Source of the DNA: SXXH01 sp041165735
Lineage (GTDB): Bacteria > Planctomycetota > UBA1135 > GCA-002686595
Direction of reading: 5' to 3'
Assembly: GCA_046341775.1 (NCBI GenBank)
Contig: JBKDQQ010000189.1
Span: 4,790 to 68,789 of the forward strand
Length of the DNA: 64,000 nt
In this document: one piece after another, positions 27,607-36,322 of the stretch
Position numbering within the stretch: position 1 is the first letter of the stretch
Layout of the letters: each line of letters opens with the position of its first letter
The notes under the pieces: model-generated
Databases searched by the model: none
What the model saw: only the letters and a program-made list of their open reading frames with translations
What the model was told of the DNA's origin: nothing
Translations under genes and position numbers: made by a program

Positions 27607-28068
27607 TCAACGACGACGCGACATGGCGCGGTCGATGTCGCGGCGCGCCTCGCGCTCCTTGATGCCCTCGCGCTTGTCGTGCAGCTTCTTGCCCTTGGCG
27701 AGCGCCATCTCGACCTTGACGCGCGAGCCCTTGAAGTACAGCGCCAGCGGCACGATCGTCACGCCGCTTTCCTTCACCTTCCGCGCCCAATCCACGAGGC
27801 TCTTCTTGTGGACGAGCAGCTTGCGCGTGCGTTGCGTCTCGTGGTTGTGGATGTTGCCTTGCGCGTACTCGGCGATGTTGGCGCCATGCAGGTACAACTC
27901 GCCGTTCTTGATGAACCCGTAGCTCTGGTCGAGGCTCGCGCCACCGCAACGCAGCGACTTGACCTCGGTGCCGGCCAGCACGATGCCGCACTCCTGCGAC
28001 TCGAGGATGTGGAACTCGAAGCGCGCCTTGCGGTTCTCTGCCAGGATGCGGATGACGGGGTCCGCCAT
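27607..28068 (-). CDS. smpB: SsrA-binding protein
   Basis: 153 residues. Binds the tRNA-like domain of tmRNA and the decoding centre. Motifs: NRKARFEFHILESQECGIVLAGTEVKSLR (reported in two parts: ARFEFHILES and GIVLAGTEVKSLR), SYGFIKNGELYLHGANIAEY, and the basic tail KKLHDKREGIKEREARRDIDR. The ATG at 28068 lies 7 bp after a TACCCT box, so the mRNA is probably leaderless. It is adjacent to ssrA, a common linkage. Confidence 0.96.
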   Translation of the reverse strand: MADPVIRILAENRKARFEFHILESQECGIVLAGTEVKSLRCGGASLDQSYGFIKNGELYLHGANIAEYAQGNIHNHETQRTRKLLVHKKSLVDWARKVKESGVTIVPLALYFKGSRVKVEMALAKGKKLHDKREGIKEREARRDIDRAMSRRR

Positions 28069-28075
28069 GCTCCAG

Positions 28076-28081
28076 AGGGTA
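28076..28081 (-). promoter_or_regulatory. -10 element (TACCCT) of smpB
   Basis: TACCCT on the minus strand ends 7 bp before the smpB ATG. The -35 region is not recognisable. Confidence 0.5.
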
Positions 28082-28223
28082 GCAGACCGCCGCGGGGTCC
28101 GTCGGCGCGCTCGCGCCGCGCGCCGCGCCGGGAAGTGCGGGAAGTGGAAGCCGCGCTCCAGCCTTGAACCGCGGACGCCGATCTTCGACAAGGTAGGCGC
28201 CAACCGCCACCACCCGAGCCACC

Positions 28224-29654
28224 ATGCCGCAACCCGCCTCCTCCACGCCCTCCGACGACCGCTTGAACCTGCTCGAGGACGCGCTGCAGGGCGCGCAGGC
28301 CGACCATGTGCTCCTGCGTTGGCACCACAAGTCGACGCGCAGCGTCGCCGTGGAGAAGGGCCGCGTCGACAACGCGGCCTCGAACACCTACTCGGGGATC
28401 GGCGTGCGCGTCCTCGCGCACGGATCCTACGGATTCGCCTCGACCGACCGGCCGGAGAAGGACGCCATCCGGCGCGCCATCGAGGCCGCCACCGCGGCCG
28501 CCAAGGCCAGCGCGCGCCAGCGCCGCGAGAAGGTGGCGGCGCCCCCGCCGACACAGCTCGCGCGCGGCGTGTGGGAGTCCGCGGGCGCGCGCGAGTTGCG
28601 CGAGCGCCCCATGGAGGCCCTGCTGCGCTTGTGCCTCGACTCCGAAGCGGCCGCGCGCGGGGCGAGCGCCACGATCCAAAGCGCCACCTGCGGCTACAGC
28701 GAGATCCACGAGGAAAAGGCCATCGTCACCAGCGACGGCGCGCGCGCCCTGGTGCGCGTGGCGCGCCCGGAGCTGCGCTTGTTCGCCGTGGCGGCCAAGA
28801 ACGGCCAGATGCAACGCGGTGTCGAGACGAGCGGCGTCACCGGTGGTTGGCAGTGCTTGTTCCAACGCGCCAGCGCGGCACAGATGGCCGACAGCGCGGC
28901 GCGCAAGGCGGTCGAGCTGCTCGAAGCCGAGCGTCCGCAGGGCGGCCGTTCGGTCGTGATCCTCTCGCCCGCGCTCGTCGGCATGCTCGTGCACGAGGCG
29001 GTCGGGCACACGGTCGAGGCCGACTTCGTGCTGGCGGGATCCGTCGCGCGCGGGCGGATCGGGACGCGGGTGGCGTCCGACCTCGTGACCTTGGAGGACT
29101 CCGGGCACTCCGAGTTCCTCGACGGCGCCGGCGGGCTGGTGGAGGTCGACGACGAAGGCGTGCCCGCGCGGCGCACGACGATCATCGAGCAAGGCCTGCT
29201 GCGCAGCTATCTCCACGACCGCGAGAGCGCCGCGCACTTCGGCGTCGAGCCGACCGGCAACGCGCGCGCGTGGGAGTACGACAACGAACCGCTTATCCGC
29301 ATGCGCAACACCTACATCCGGCCCGGCGCGGGGACGCTGGAGGAACTCGTGGCGGGCACGCAGGACGGCTGGTTGCTCGAAGGCGCCAGCAACGGCCAGG
29401 CGGATTCGAACGGCGAGTTCATGTTCGGCACGCACGAGGCGCGCCGCATCGTGGGCGGCAAGCTCGGGGAACGCATGAAGGGCGTCAACATCTCCGGGTC
29501 CGCCTTCGAGGTGCTGCAGACCGTGGACGCGGTCACGGGCGACTTCCGCTGGGATCTGGGCTCAGGCCACTGCGGCAAGGGCCAGCCCGCCAAGGTGGAC
29601 GCCGGCGGGCCTTGGCTGCGTTGCAAGGTGGTCCTCGGCGGGAAGGAGGCGTGA
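28224..29654 (+). CDS. tldD: Metalloprotease TldD
   Basis: 476 residues. Catalytic half of the TldD/TldE protease, which processes peptide substrates such as modified peptides and antitoxins in the cytoplasm. The zinc motif HEAVGH with a downstream EADF is at about residues 257-262. Other blocks typical of TldD are RVLAHGSYGFAST, DLVTLEDSG, NTYIRPGAGTLEEL and FMFGTHEARRIVGGK. The ATG at 28224 is the first in frame. It overlaps a GTG codon of tldE, with which it forms the heterodimeric enzyme. Confidence 0.94.
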   Translation: MPQPASSTPSDDRLNLLEDALQGAQADHVLLRWHHKSTRSVAVEKGRVDNAASNTYSGIGVRVLAHGSYGFASTDRPEKDAIRRAIEAATAAAKASARQRREKVAAPPPTQLARGVWESAGARELRERPMEALLRLCLDSEAAARGASATIQSATCGYSEIHEEKAIVTSDGARALVRVARPELRLFAVAAKNGQMQRGVETSGVTGGWQCLFQRASAAQMADSAARKAVELLEAERPQGGRSVVILSPALVGMLVHEAVGHTVEADFVLAGSVARGRIGTRVASDLVTLEDSGHSEFLDGAGGLVEVDDEGVPARRTTIIEQGLLRSYLHDRESAAHFGVEPTGNARAWEYDNEPLIRMRNTYIRPGAGTLEELVAGTQDGWLLEGASNGQADSNGEFMFGTHEARRIVGGKLGERMKGVNISGSAFEVLQTVDAVTGDFRWDLGSGHCGKGQPAKVDAGGPWLRCKVVLGGKEA

Positions 29655-29656
29655 GC

Positions 29657-31048
29657 ATGCGCACGACCCTCGAGAGCGCGCACTACGAGCCGCGCACCTT
29701 GCAGCAGTCGCTCGCCGAACGCTGTCGCCGCATGGTGGATCTGGCGCGGGCGGCCGGCGCCGACGAAGCCGAGGCCTTCGCTTCCGCGCGCCACGGCTCG
29801 TCGGTCAAGTACGAGAAGGGCGACCTCAAGCTCGTCTCCTCGGACGAGGGCGCGGTCGTCGGCTTGCGCGTGTTCAAGGACAAGCGCGCTGGCTTCGCCT
29901 CGACCAACCAGTCCGACGACGCGGCCCTCGAGGCCTGCGTGCGCGACGCCCTCGCGACCGCGGCCTTCGCGCCCGCGCACGAGGCGAACGTGCTGCCTGA
30001 CGCGCGCCCTTGGGTCGAGCGCGTCGCGTGCAGTCGCGAGATGGCCGAGGCGGATGGCGAGTTGCTGCTGGAACTCGGCGCCGACTTGGTGCGCACGACG
30101 CGCGAGAAGAGCGCGAAGTTCTCGCTCGACGGCGCCTCGGCCGACTTGTCGCGCGGCGTGCAGGCCGTGGCCAACTCGCGCGGCGTGCTGGCCCACGAAT
30201 CGGACGGACTGGTGTCCCTGTCCTTGATGGGCATGGCGATCGACGGCGACGAAGTCGGCGGTTTCCACTACGACTCCGGCGCGTGGCGCAGCCTCGCCGC
30301 TGCGCGCGCGGCCGCTCGCCCGATGGTCGAAGGCGTCGTCGACATCTGCCTCGCCAATCTCGGCGCCCGGGCGGCCACGAGCTACAAGGGACCGGTGCTG
30401 TTCTCGGCCGACGCGTTCGTCGACCTGTTCGTCGCGCCGTTGGTCGCCGGTTCGAGCGCGCTCGCCGTGCAACGCGGCCGTTCGCCGCTGGCGAAGCTCC
30501 TCGGCCAGGCGGTCGCCAGTCCGCTGTTCACGCTGCGCGACGCGCCGCACGATTTGGATCTCGCCGGAGCGGCGGCCTTCGATCGCGAGGGAGTGCCCAC
30601 CGCCGCCTTCGACCTGGTTCGCGCGGGGGTGCTGCAAGGTTGGCTGCACAACGCGCACAGCGCCGCGGTCGGAGGCACCACCAGCACCGGACATGCGCGT
30701 GGTGGCGCGCGGGGCGTGCCCGGACTCGGCCCCCACGCGCTCGTCGTCGAGGCGGGCGATGGCGGCGACGAATCCGCGATGGCGCGCGCCCTCGGGCGCG
30801 GCCTGTGGGTCGAACGCTTCAGCGGCACCGTCGATCCCACCAACGGAGACTTCAGCGGCGTCGCCAAGTCGTCGCGCTGGGTCGACGGCGGAAGCGCGTC
30901 CCATGCGGTCAAGGAAACGATGATCTCGGGCAACGCGCTGCACCTGCTGCGCCAAATCGCGCGTGTCGGCAGCGTCCACACGCTGCTCGGCGGCGCGGCG
31001 AAGGCTCCCATGGTGCTCGTCGACGGCGTCGATGTGACCGCCGGTTGA
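29657..31048 (+). CDS. pmbA: TldE/PmbA subunit of the TldD/E protease
   Basis: 463 residues. Non-catalytic partner of TldD, lacking HExxxH. Shared features: a start region SSVKYEKGDLKLVSSDEGAVVGLRV, DGDEVGGFHYDSGAW and the C-terminal WVEGGSA-like SSRWVDGGSASHAVKETMISGN. AAGGAGG at 29643-29649 is a rare clear Shine-Dalgarno site; its 7-bp spacing selects ATG 29657 over the GTG at 29651 that overlaps the tldD stop. The two genes form an operon ended by the hairpin at 31089. Confidence 0.93.
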   Translation: MRTTLESAHYEPRTLQQSLAERCRRMVDLARAAGADEAEAFASARHGSSVKYEKGDLKLVSSDEGAVVGLRVFKDKRAGFASTNQSDDAALEACVRDALATAAFAPAHEANVLPDARPWVERVACSREMAEADGELLLELGADLVRTTREKSAKFSLDGASADLSRGVQAVANSRGVLAHESDGLVSLSLMGMAIDGDEVGGFHYDSGAWRSLAAARAAARPMVEGVVDICLANLGARAATSYKGPVLFSADAFVDLFVAPLVAGSSALAVQRGRSPLAKLLGQAVASPLFTLRDAPHDLDLAGAAAFDREGVPTAAFDLVRAGVLQGWLHNAHSAAVGGTTSTGHARGGARGVPGLGPHALVVEAGDGGDESAMARALGRGLWVERFSGTVDPTNGDFSGVAKSSRWVDGGSASHAVKETMISGNALHLLRQIARVGSVHTLLGGAAKAPMVLVDGVDVTAG

Positions 31049-31088
31049 GGCCGCAGGTCGGCACTTTTTCGCGCAACCTTCGCCCTGC

Positions 31089-31113
31089 GCTGGCTGGTGC
31101 TTGACCAGCCAGC
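31089..31113 (+). terminator. Hairpin after tldE, overlapping a promoter
   Basis: gctggctggt / accagccagc, a perfect 10-bp stem with a 5-nt loop, 41 bp after the tldE stop. No T-run follows. The loop and right arm contain the -35 hexamer of the next promoter. Confidence 0.5.
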
Positions 31114-31129
31114 TGCACGGGGCTATCTT
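31101..31129 (+). promoter_or_regulatory. Promoter of tRNA-Leu(CAG)
   Basis: TTGACC (31101-31106), 17-bp spacer, TATCTT (31124-31129), 23 bp before the tRNA 5' end. Confidence 0.65.
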
Positions 31130-31152
31130 CTCCGCCGCTTTCGATCGCCCGT

Positions 31153-31241
31153 GCCCGGGTGGCGGAATTGGCAGACGCGCCAGGTTCAGGTCCTGGTTCT
31201 CTTAAACGGGATTGGGGGTTCGACCCCCCCCCCGGGCACCA
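31153..31241 (+). tRNA. tRNA-Leu (anticodon CAG)
   Basis: 89 nt with encoded CCA. Acceptor gcccggg/cccgggc, long variable arm tggttctcttaaacggg, T-loop ggttcgacccc, anticodon stem-loop ccaggttCAGgtcctgg. It starts its own transcript from the upstream promoter. Confidence 0.95.
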
Positions 31242-31254
31242 CTTCTCCGCTGCA

Positions 31255-31344
31255 CCGAGCAGCTGCGCCAGACCGAGCAGCGGCGCTAGGCCGAGCAGCG
31301 GCGTCCGGCTGTGCAGCGGCGTCCGGCTGTGCAGGGCCTTTAGG
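31255..31344. repeat. Degenerate 18-bp tandem repeats after tRNA-Leu
   Basis: Five units of ccgagcagcggcgtccgg type at 31255, 31273, 31291, 31309 and 31327, with a decayed sixth. They begin 13 bp after the tRNA CCA end. The unit is a multiple of 3, but no gene lies here. Confidence 0.8.
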
Positions 31345-31810
31345 CTGGGCGGTGCGCGCCGTGCTTCTCCATTCGCGGGCCTGCACTGTCCGCTGGGCCT
31401 GCACTGGCGGCGGAGTTGGGTAGCGCGTCATCCGTTGCCGGGTGCTCGTCCCCGATGAGTGCCAGGCGCTACCGGTCGATCGGCTCCGCTGGTGCAGAGC
31501 TTCGCCAAGCGCCCCGTGCTTCGCTGGTTCCTGCTGCGCGATCGACGCCCTTCTGACGCCCGGCGCCGACGCGGCGATCCCTGCCGCGCGACCCCGGCGC
31601 CGTACTGCCATGGGCGCTGTGCGGCGATACCGCCCTTCCATTCCCCGTTCCCCTGGCTTGTGCCTGCGCAACGCTCCCATGCGCATCGACGAGAGGGCAA
31701 GGCAGGCTCCTGCGCCGAGTGCCGCGCGCGGAGGCGCGTTGCATGGATTGCGCGCTTGGCTACCCTCGCCGTTCGTCGCGGCGGCTCCGTCCACTGCGCC
31801 CCACACGTCC
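31345..31810. other. Gap upstream of mscS with no recognisable gene
   Basis: The frame of the downstream channel stays open through part of this region, but the conceptual peptide is rich in Arg, Pro and Cys and looks unlike coding sequence here. No RNA gene or clear promoter was recognised. Confidence 0.35.
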
Positions 31811-32992
31811 ATGACCGCCCCGATCGCCACACTCCAAGCGCCAGATCCCGCCAACGCGCCCGCCACCGTCACACCGTTGATGGAGCGCGTGATCCTGGAG
31901 AACACCGTGCAGGACTGGATCGTGGGCTTGTCGATCCTCGCCGGCAGCTTCCTGCTGCTCGGCATCGCCAAGCGCCTCGTGATCTACCGCCTCGGGCACC
32001 TCGCGGCGCGGACGGAGACGGACATCGACGATCTGCTCGTCGATGTCGTGCGGCGCACCCGGCGCATGTTCTTGTTCGTCGTTTCGGTCTGGATCGCGGC
32101 GCACTTCCTGCGCCTGCCCGGCGCCGAGTACTCGCCCGAGGGCGACTTGGTGCAGGAGAGCGAGATCCAGCGCTATCTCGGCATCCTGGCCAACATCAGC
32201 TTCTGGATCCAGGCCGGCTTCTGGGGCCGCGGGCTGCTCGACTACGGCTTGAGGAAGCTGCTGTCGTCGCGCGGCATCGACGACCCGACGGTGAAGATGG
32301 GCTCGAACGTGCTGGGCTTCATCGGCCAGGTCGTGCTGTGGACGCTGGTGCTGCTCCTGTGCCTCGAGGCGGCCGGCTTCAACGTCAACTCCCTCATCGC
32401 CAGCCTCGGCATCGGCGGCATCGCGGTGGCGCTCGCCTTGCAGAACGTGCTCGGCGACTTGTTCGCGAGCATCTCGATCCTGCTCGACAAGCCGTTCGTC
32501 GTCGGCGACGCCGTGCAGACGGCGGATTTCTTCGGCAACGTCGAGCAGATCGGCGTCAAGAACACGCGCATCCGTTCGGTCACCGGCGAGGAGATCATCA
32601 TCGGCAACAACGACCTCGCCAGCTCGCGCTTGCGCAACTACAAGCGACTGACGGAGCGTCGCTGCCTGCACACCTTGGGCCTCGTCTATTCGACGCCGCA
32701 CGAGAAGCTGCGTCGCGTGCCGGGGTTGCTGGCGGAGATCGTCGCGGGCAATCCGCGCGCCAAGCTCGATCGCGCGCACTTCAAGGGCTTCGGCGACAGC
32801 GCCATCCTGTTCGAATTCGCCTTCTACACCCAAGGCCAGGAGTTCACCGTCATGATGGACGTGCAACAGGAGCTCCTCTTCGAGGTGCACCGGCGCTTCG
32901 AACTCGAGGGGTTGACCTTCGCCTTCCCCACCCAGACCCTGCATCTCGTCGACGGAGCGCGGTCGAAGGCGCCGGACGCGTCGCGCGGATGA
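31811..32992 (+). CDS. MscS-type small-conductance mechanosensitive channel
   Basis: 393 residues. Opens on membrane tension to release solutes in hypo-osmotic shock. Four to five hydrophobic segments end in the pore helix SLIASLGIGGIAVALALQ (glycine/alanine pattern of TM3), followed directly by NVLGDLFASISILLDKPFVVGD, the start of the MscS beta domain, and IRSVTGEEIIIGN. The cytoplasmic alpha/beta vestibule follows. The ATG at 31811 puts the first membrane helix at about residue 40. It is monocistronic and convergent with the small membrane protein/rsmG pair. Confidence 0.92.
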   Translation: MTAPIATLQAPDPANAPATVTPLMERVILENTVQDWIVGLSILAGSFLLLGIAKRLVIYRLGHLAARTETDIDDLLVDVVRRTRRMFLFVVSVWIAAHFLRLPGAEYSPEGDLVQESEIQRYLGILANISFWIQAGFWGRGLLDYGLRKLLSSRGIDDPTVKMGSNVLGFIGQVVLWTLVLLLCLEAAGFNVNSLIASLGIGGIAVALALQNVLGDLFASISILLDKPFVVGDAVQTADFFGNVEQIGVKNTRIRSVTGEEIIIGNNDLASSRLRNYKRLTERRCLHTLGLVYSTPHEKLRRVPGLLAEIVAGNPRAKLDRAHFKGFGDSAILFEFAFYTQGQEFTVMMDVQQELLFEVHRRFELEGLTFAFPTQTLHLVDGARSKAPDASRG

Positions 32993-33029
32993 GCATGCTC
33001 CGGAAGGAGGACGCGTGCGACGGCTCGCG

Positions 33030-33161
33030 CTAGAACGAGCCGTCGCGCGGGTAGAGCATGATCCCGAGCACGACGAGCAGCAGCACCAGGACGCCCACGA
33101 CGACCCACGTCCAGCCCCACCAGCCAAGGGCCAACGCGATGAACTTGGCGCCTCCGACCAT
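33030..33161 (-). CDS. 43-residue single-span membrane protein
   Basis: Short open frame not reaching 60 codons: MVGGAKFIALALGWWG, then TWVVVGVLVLLLVVLGIMLY and a charged end PRDGSF. One long hydrophobic helix with a Trp-rich interface (GWWGWTW). It begins 6 bp after the rsmG stop on the same strand, so it would be translated from the rsmG transcript. No family is recognised. The tight spacing and clean hydrophobic segment support a real gene. Confidence 0.5.
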   Translation of the reverse strand: MVGGAKFIALALGWWGWTWVVVGVLVLLLVVLGIMLYPRDGSF

Positions 33162-33167
33162 GGCTGG

Positions 33168-33905
33168 TCAGCCTTGCCCGCCGGGCGCGCGGTAGACGAG
33201 GATGGCGCGCGCGCCGTGCTCCGCCGGCAACTTGTACTCGTGCACGGCCTCCAGGCGGAAGCCCAGTCGTTCCGCCTCGCGTTCGGCGGCGCGCGATTCG
33301 CGCGACCAGCTCGGCCCCTTCATCAGCACGAGGTCCTTGAAGGAGTGGCGCACCTTGCGCAGCACGCGCACGTTCTCGCGCACCGAGCTGACGGCGCGCG
33401 CCACGACGATGTCCACGCGCTCCTTCGCCAGCCAATCCTCGGCCCGGCTCCAGACCGCCTTGGCGTGGCGCAGCTCGAAGCGCTGGATGCATCCTTCGAC
33501 GAAGTCGACCTTCTTCCTCGTGCTGTCGCACAGGACGAACTGCGCCTCGCGCTCGGCCAGCGCCAGCACGATGCCGGGAAAGCCCGCTCCCGTGCCCATG
33601 TCGAACACCTTGCGACCGAACAACGGCACGGCGCGCGTCAGGTGCCAGCAATCGAGGTAGTGCTTGGCCGCGACCTCGTCCGGTTGGCAGATGGCGGTCA
33701 GGTTGACCGAGCGGTTCGTCTCCAGCAGGTGGCGCGCGTGGTCGGCGAAGCGCTCCAGCAATTCAGGAGGCGCCGCCTCGTTGGCGAAGGCCGTGCCCAA
33801 GGCTGCGCGCAGCTCGGCGCGCTCCGGCAACGGCGCCTGCGGGTCCGCGGGCAGTTCGGACTCGGCCTGCTCGGCCTGGTCGGGCACTTCGTCGTTGGAC
33901 CTCAT
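33168..33905 (-). CDS. rsmG: 16S rRNA (guanine527-N7)-methyltransferase
   Basis: 245 residues. Uses S-adenosylmethionine to methylate 16S rRNA. Motifs: NRSVNLTAI followed by HYLDCWHLTR, the SAM loop VFDMGTGAGFPGIVLAL, LCDSTRKKVDFVEG, and VARAVSSV. The N-terminal 40 residues (acidic, DEVPDQAEQAESELPAD) are an extension beyond the usual start. The frame stays open upstream, but the ATG at 33905 is the best start. Loss of RsmG gives streptomycin resistance in other bacteria. Confidence 0.93.
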   Translation of the reverse strand: MRSNDEVPDQAEQAESELPADPQAPLPERAELRAALGTAFANEAAPPELLERFADHARHLLETNRSVNLTAICQPDEVAAKHYLDCWHLTRAVPLFGRKVFDMGTGAGFPGIVLALAEREAQFVLCDSTRKKVDFVEGCIQRFELRHAKAVWSRAEDWLAKERVDIVVARAVSSVRENVRVLRKVRHSFKDLVLMKGPSWSRESRAAEREAERLGFRLEAVHEYKLPAEHGARAILVYRAPGGQG

Positions 33906-34118
33906 GTAGAGGCTTACTGTCGCCCATCGAGGCTCGACTGTCCATGCATGGCTCGCGCCAAACGACGCGCGGGCATGGGTGGCATGGCGCGCACGGCTCA
34001 TTGCCAATGGAGGAGGGCGCATGGCGGAGGGCGGCCGCCGCACGGAAGCGTCCGCTTCGCGGTGCCAGCTTGGATGCGCCCATCGAGCGCGTCGCGCGCC
34101 CCAAGCGCGCCGTCGGGA

Positions 34119-34196
34119 TGGCAGGCCAGCAAGGATTCGAACCTTGAACCTACTGATTTGGAATCAGTCGCTCTAACCGTTAGGAGCTACTGGCCT
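34119..34196 (-). tRNA. tRNA-Trp (anticodon CCA)
   Basis: 78 nt with encoded CCA. Acceptor AGGCCAG/CTGGCCT with discriminator G, D arm gctcctaacggttagagc, anticodon stem-loop actgattCCAaatcagt, T arm caaggttcgaatccttg. Single gene on the minus strand with its own promoter. Confidence 0.96.
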
Positions 34197-34248
34197 TCCC
34201 GGACGCCACGCGCAGGGCTCGGCTGGCGGCCCTGAACGCGGCGCGCAG

Positions 34249-34277
34249 AGGATACGGTCCGCGCACGCGAGCGGCAA
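34249..34277 (-). promoter_or_regulatory. Promoter of tRNA-Trp
   Basis: On the minus strand: TTGCCG (34272-34277), 17-bp spacer, TATCCT (34249-34254), about 52 bp before the tRNA. Confidence 0.6.
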
Positions 34278-34469
34278 GGATCGCATCGAGCCGGGCTGCA
34301 ATGGCGACGAGCCTTGGGTACAGTTGAGGGCTCGCAAGCCTCGCCCGGGCGCTCGCCGCGCGGGCTCGAGGCGCGGGGCGCCCAAGCCGCTCCGCCGCCA
34401 AGCCAACCGAACTCGACCGATCGCGCCGCGCGCACGACACCTTCCCACTCTTCGACGCGCCCAGCCACG

Positions 34470-35909
34470 ATGCGCTCCGACTCCTCGTCACAGCACCTGC
34501 GTCCGCGCACCGTGCCCGCCGACCAAATCGATGTGTCCGCCCTCGACCCCGCCGCGTTGCGTGTCGTCGCGCGCCTGAAGGACAAGGGCCACGAGACCTA
34601 CCTCGTCGGGGGCTGCGTGCGCGACCTGCTGATCGGCCGCCGCCCGAAGGACTTCGATGTCGCCACCAGCGCGCATCCGCGCCAAGTGAAGAGCCTCTTC
34701 GGCAACGGCCGCATCATCGGCCGGCGCTTCAAGCTGGTGCACATCCACTACAACGGCAAGGTCATCGAGACGGCCACTTTCCGGCGCGAGCCGGCGCACA
34801 AGGAGGGCGAACTGCTCGATTTGGAAGCCGTCGAGCCGGAACTGGCGGAACTCGAAGGGCAGGTGGCCTCCGAACAGCCTCCCGAGGCGCCCAAGAAGGC
34901 CTCCAAGCCCAAGGCCGCCGACCTCGACGCGTTGCTGATCACCGAGGACAACGAGTACGGATCCGCGCAGGAGGATGCGCTGCGCCGCGACTTCACGGTC
35001 AACGCGCTGTTCTACGACCCGAAGAACCACGAGATCATCGACTGGGTCGGCGGACTCGAGGACTTGGAGCGGGGCGTGCTGCGCACGATCGGCGATCCCG
35101 ACATCCGCCTCGCGGAGGATCCGGTGCGCATCCTGCGCGCCATCAAGTTCGCCACGCGCCTCGGATTGCGCATCGACGAATCCACCTGGCTGTCGATGTG
35201 CAGGCACGCCCCGCGCTTGGCGCGTTCGGCGCCGCCGCGCGTCCTCGAGGAGATCCTGCGCCTGTTGCGTTCCGGCTCGGCCTTGGGCGCCTTCCGCATG
35301 CTGCGGGCCTGCGACGCCTTGCGCGTGATCCTCCCGGCGGTCGACGAGTACCTCGGGGACAAGGACGACCCGCACGCCGCCGCGCGTGGCGAGACTTTCT
35401 GGCGCCTCCTCGAGGCGCTCGATGGCGAGGTCCACCAAGGCGGCGAGCCCGCCACGGCGGTGCTCGTCGCCCTCCTGTTCCTGCGCATCGTCGAACGCGA
35501 GTGCGATCCCGACACCCGCCTCGGCCCGGGTCCTGTGCCGGAGCTCCACGAAGTCGCCGGCGAAGTGCTCGAGCCCGTCGCCATGCGCACCCGCCTGCCG
35601 CGCAAGGACGTGGCCAGGGCGCGGCGCCTGCTGGTCATGCAGCGGCGGTTCCACCAGACCCCGTCCAAGCGCTTCCGGCCGCTGGTGTTCGCCGCCTCCG
35701 AGGATTTCGAGGAGGCCTTGCTCCTCTTCAAGCTGCGCGTCGCCGCCCGCGGGCAGGGTTGGGACATCTACGAGGGTTGGCGCGAGCGGCGCAGTCAGGC
35801 GTTGGAGGCGGCCCCTGAAGCGGTGGCGACCGAGCGCAAGAAGGCGCGCCGCCGCCGCCGGCGCCGTCGCGGCGGTGCTTCCAACCGGGCAGGGGCTTCT
35901 GGAGCCTGA
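34470..35909 (+). CDS. pcnB: Poly(A) polymerase / CCA-adding family nucleotidyltransferase
   Basis: 479 residues, class II nucleotidyltransferase. Motifs: ETYLVGGCVRDLLIGRRPKDFDVATSA (G-G then the DxD acidic pair; read in two parts), RDFTVNALFYDP, GDPDIRLAEDPVRILRAIKFA and RSAPPRVLEEILRLL. The long C-terminal part and basic tail (ERKKARRRRRRRRGG) fit PcnB rather than tRNA CCA-transferase. A Lys/Pro-Ala insert of about 60 residues (ELEGQVASEQPPEAPKKASK) interrupts the catalytic domain between the DxD and RRDFT motifs, which is unusual. PcnB adds 3' A-tails that promote RNA decay. No separate CCA enzyme is in the window; the tRNAs here encode CCA. Confidence 0.85.
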   Translation: MRSDSSSQHLRPRTVPADQIDVSALDPAALRVVARLKDKGHETYLVGGCVRDLLIGRRPKDFDVATSAHPRQVKSLFGNGRIIGRRFKLVHIHYNGKVIETATFRREPAHKEGELLDLEAVEPELAELEGQVASEQPPEAPKKASKPKAADLDALLITEDNEYGSAQEDALRRDFTVNALFYDPKNHEIIDWVGGLEDLERGVLRTIGDPDIRLAEDPVRILRAIKFATRLGLRIDESTWLSMCRHAPRLARSAPPRVLEEILRLLRSGSALGAFRMLRACDALRVILPAVDEYLGDKDDPHAAARGETFWRLLEALDGEVHQGGEPATAVLVALLFLRIVERECDPDTRLGPGPVPELHEVAGEVLEPVAMRTRLPRKDVARARRLLVMQRRFHQTPSKRFRPLVFAASEDFEEALLLFKLRVAARGQGWDIYEGWRERRSQALEAAPEAVATERKKARRRRRRRRGGASNRAGASGA

Positions 35910-36322
35910 CAAGCGGCTTTGCTACCTCCGTGGCGTCAATGGGTTATGTGCCTCGCTCGAGTCCCGTCCAAGGGCGGCAAGTAGGAATCTGGTTTTTTCT
36001 CGCGCAGCCCTTTTGTGGGGTAAGGTTCTTTGGTTCGGAAAGACCAGAAGCTTCCGGGAGTGCCGGTAGCGTCCAATGCCCCTAGGGCCCGGGTGTGATG
36101 CGGGAATGCGGTGCCTGCACACGCGAGAAACCCGGGAGGACGCCTCGCAGGTGCTCCCGCGCGGGGAAGCTTCGGTCTAGGCCAGGAAACTGGACGAGCC
36201 CGCCGGTGCGGCGAGGGCATAGACCTTCGTCGCACTGGCTCTTTTTTGGCCAATGGCGGCCGCCCATGCGGGACGGGCGTAGCCAGTCGACGGGCTGAGT
36301 CCAAAGCAGAGCCCCGCGAAGG
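35910..36322. other. Gap after pcnB with a lower-GC patch
   Basis: From about 35940 to 36080 the sequence is less GC-rich than the surroundings and has T-runs (ggttttttctcg, gcccttttgtgg). It could contain the pcnB terminator, a promoter or a small RNA. No open frame looks coding and no known RNA family is recognised. Confidence 0.35.

Noticed and set aside
31159..31458. Open frame beginning inside tRNA-Leu(CAG)
   Set aside because: It is a tRNA and repeat shadow with no family similarity.
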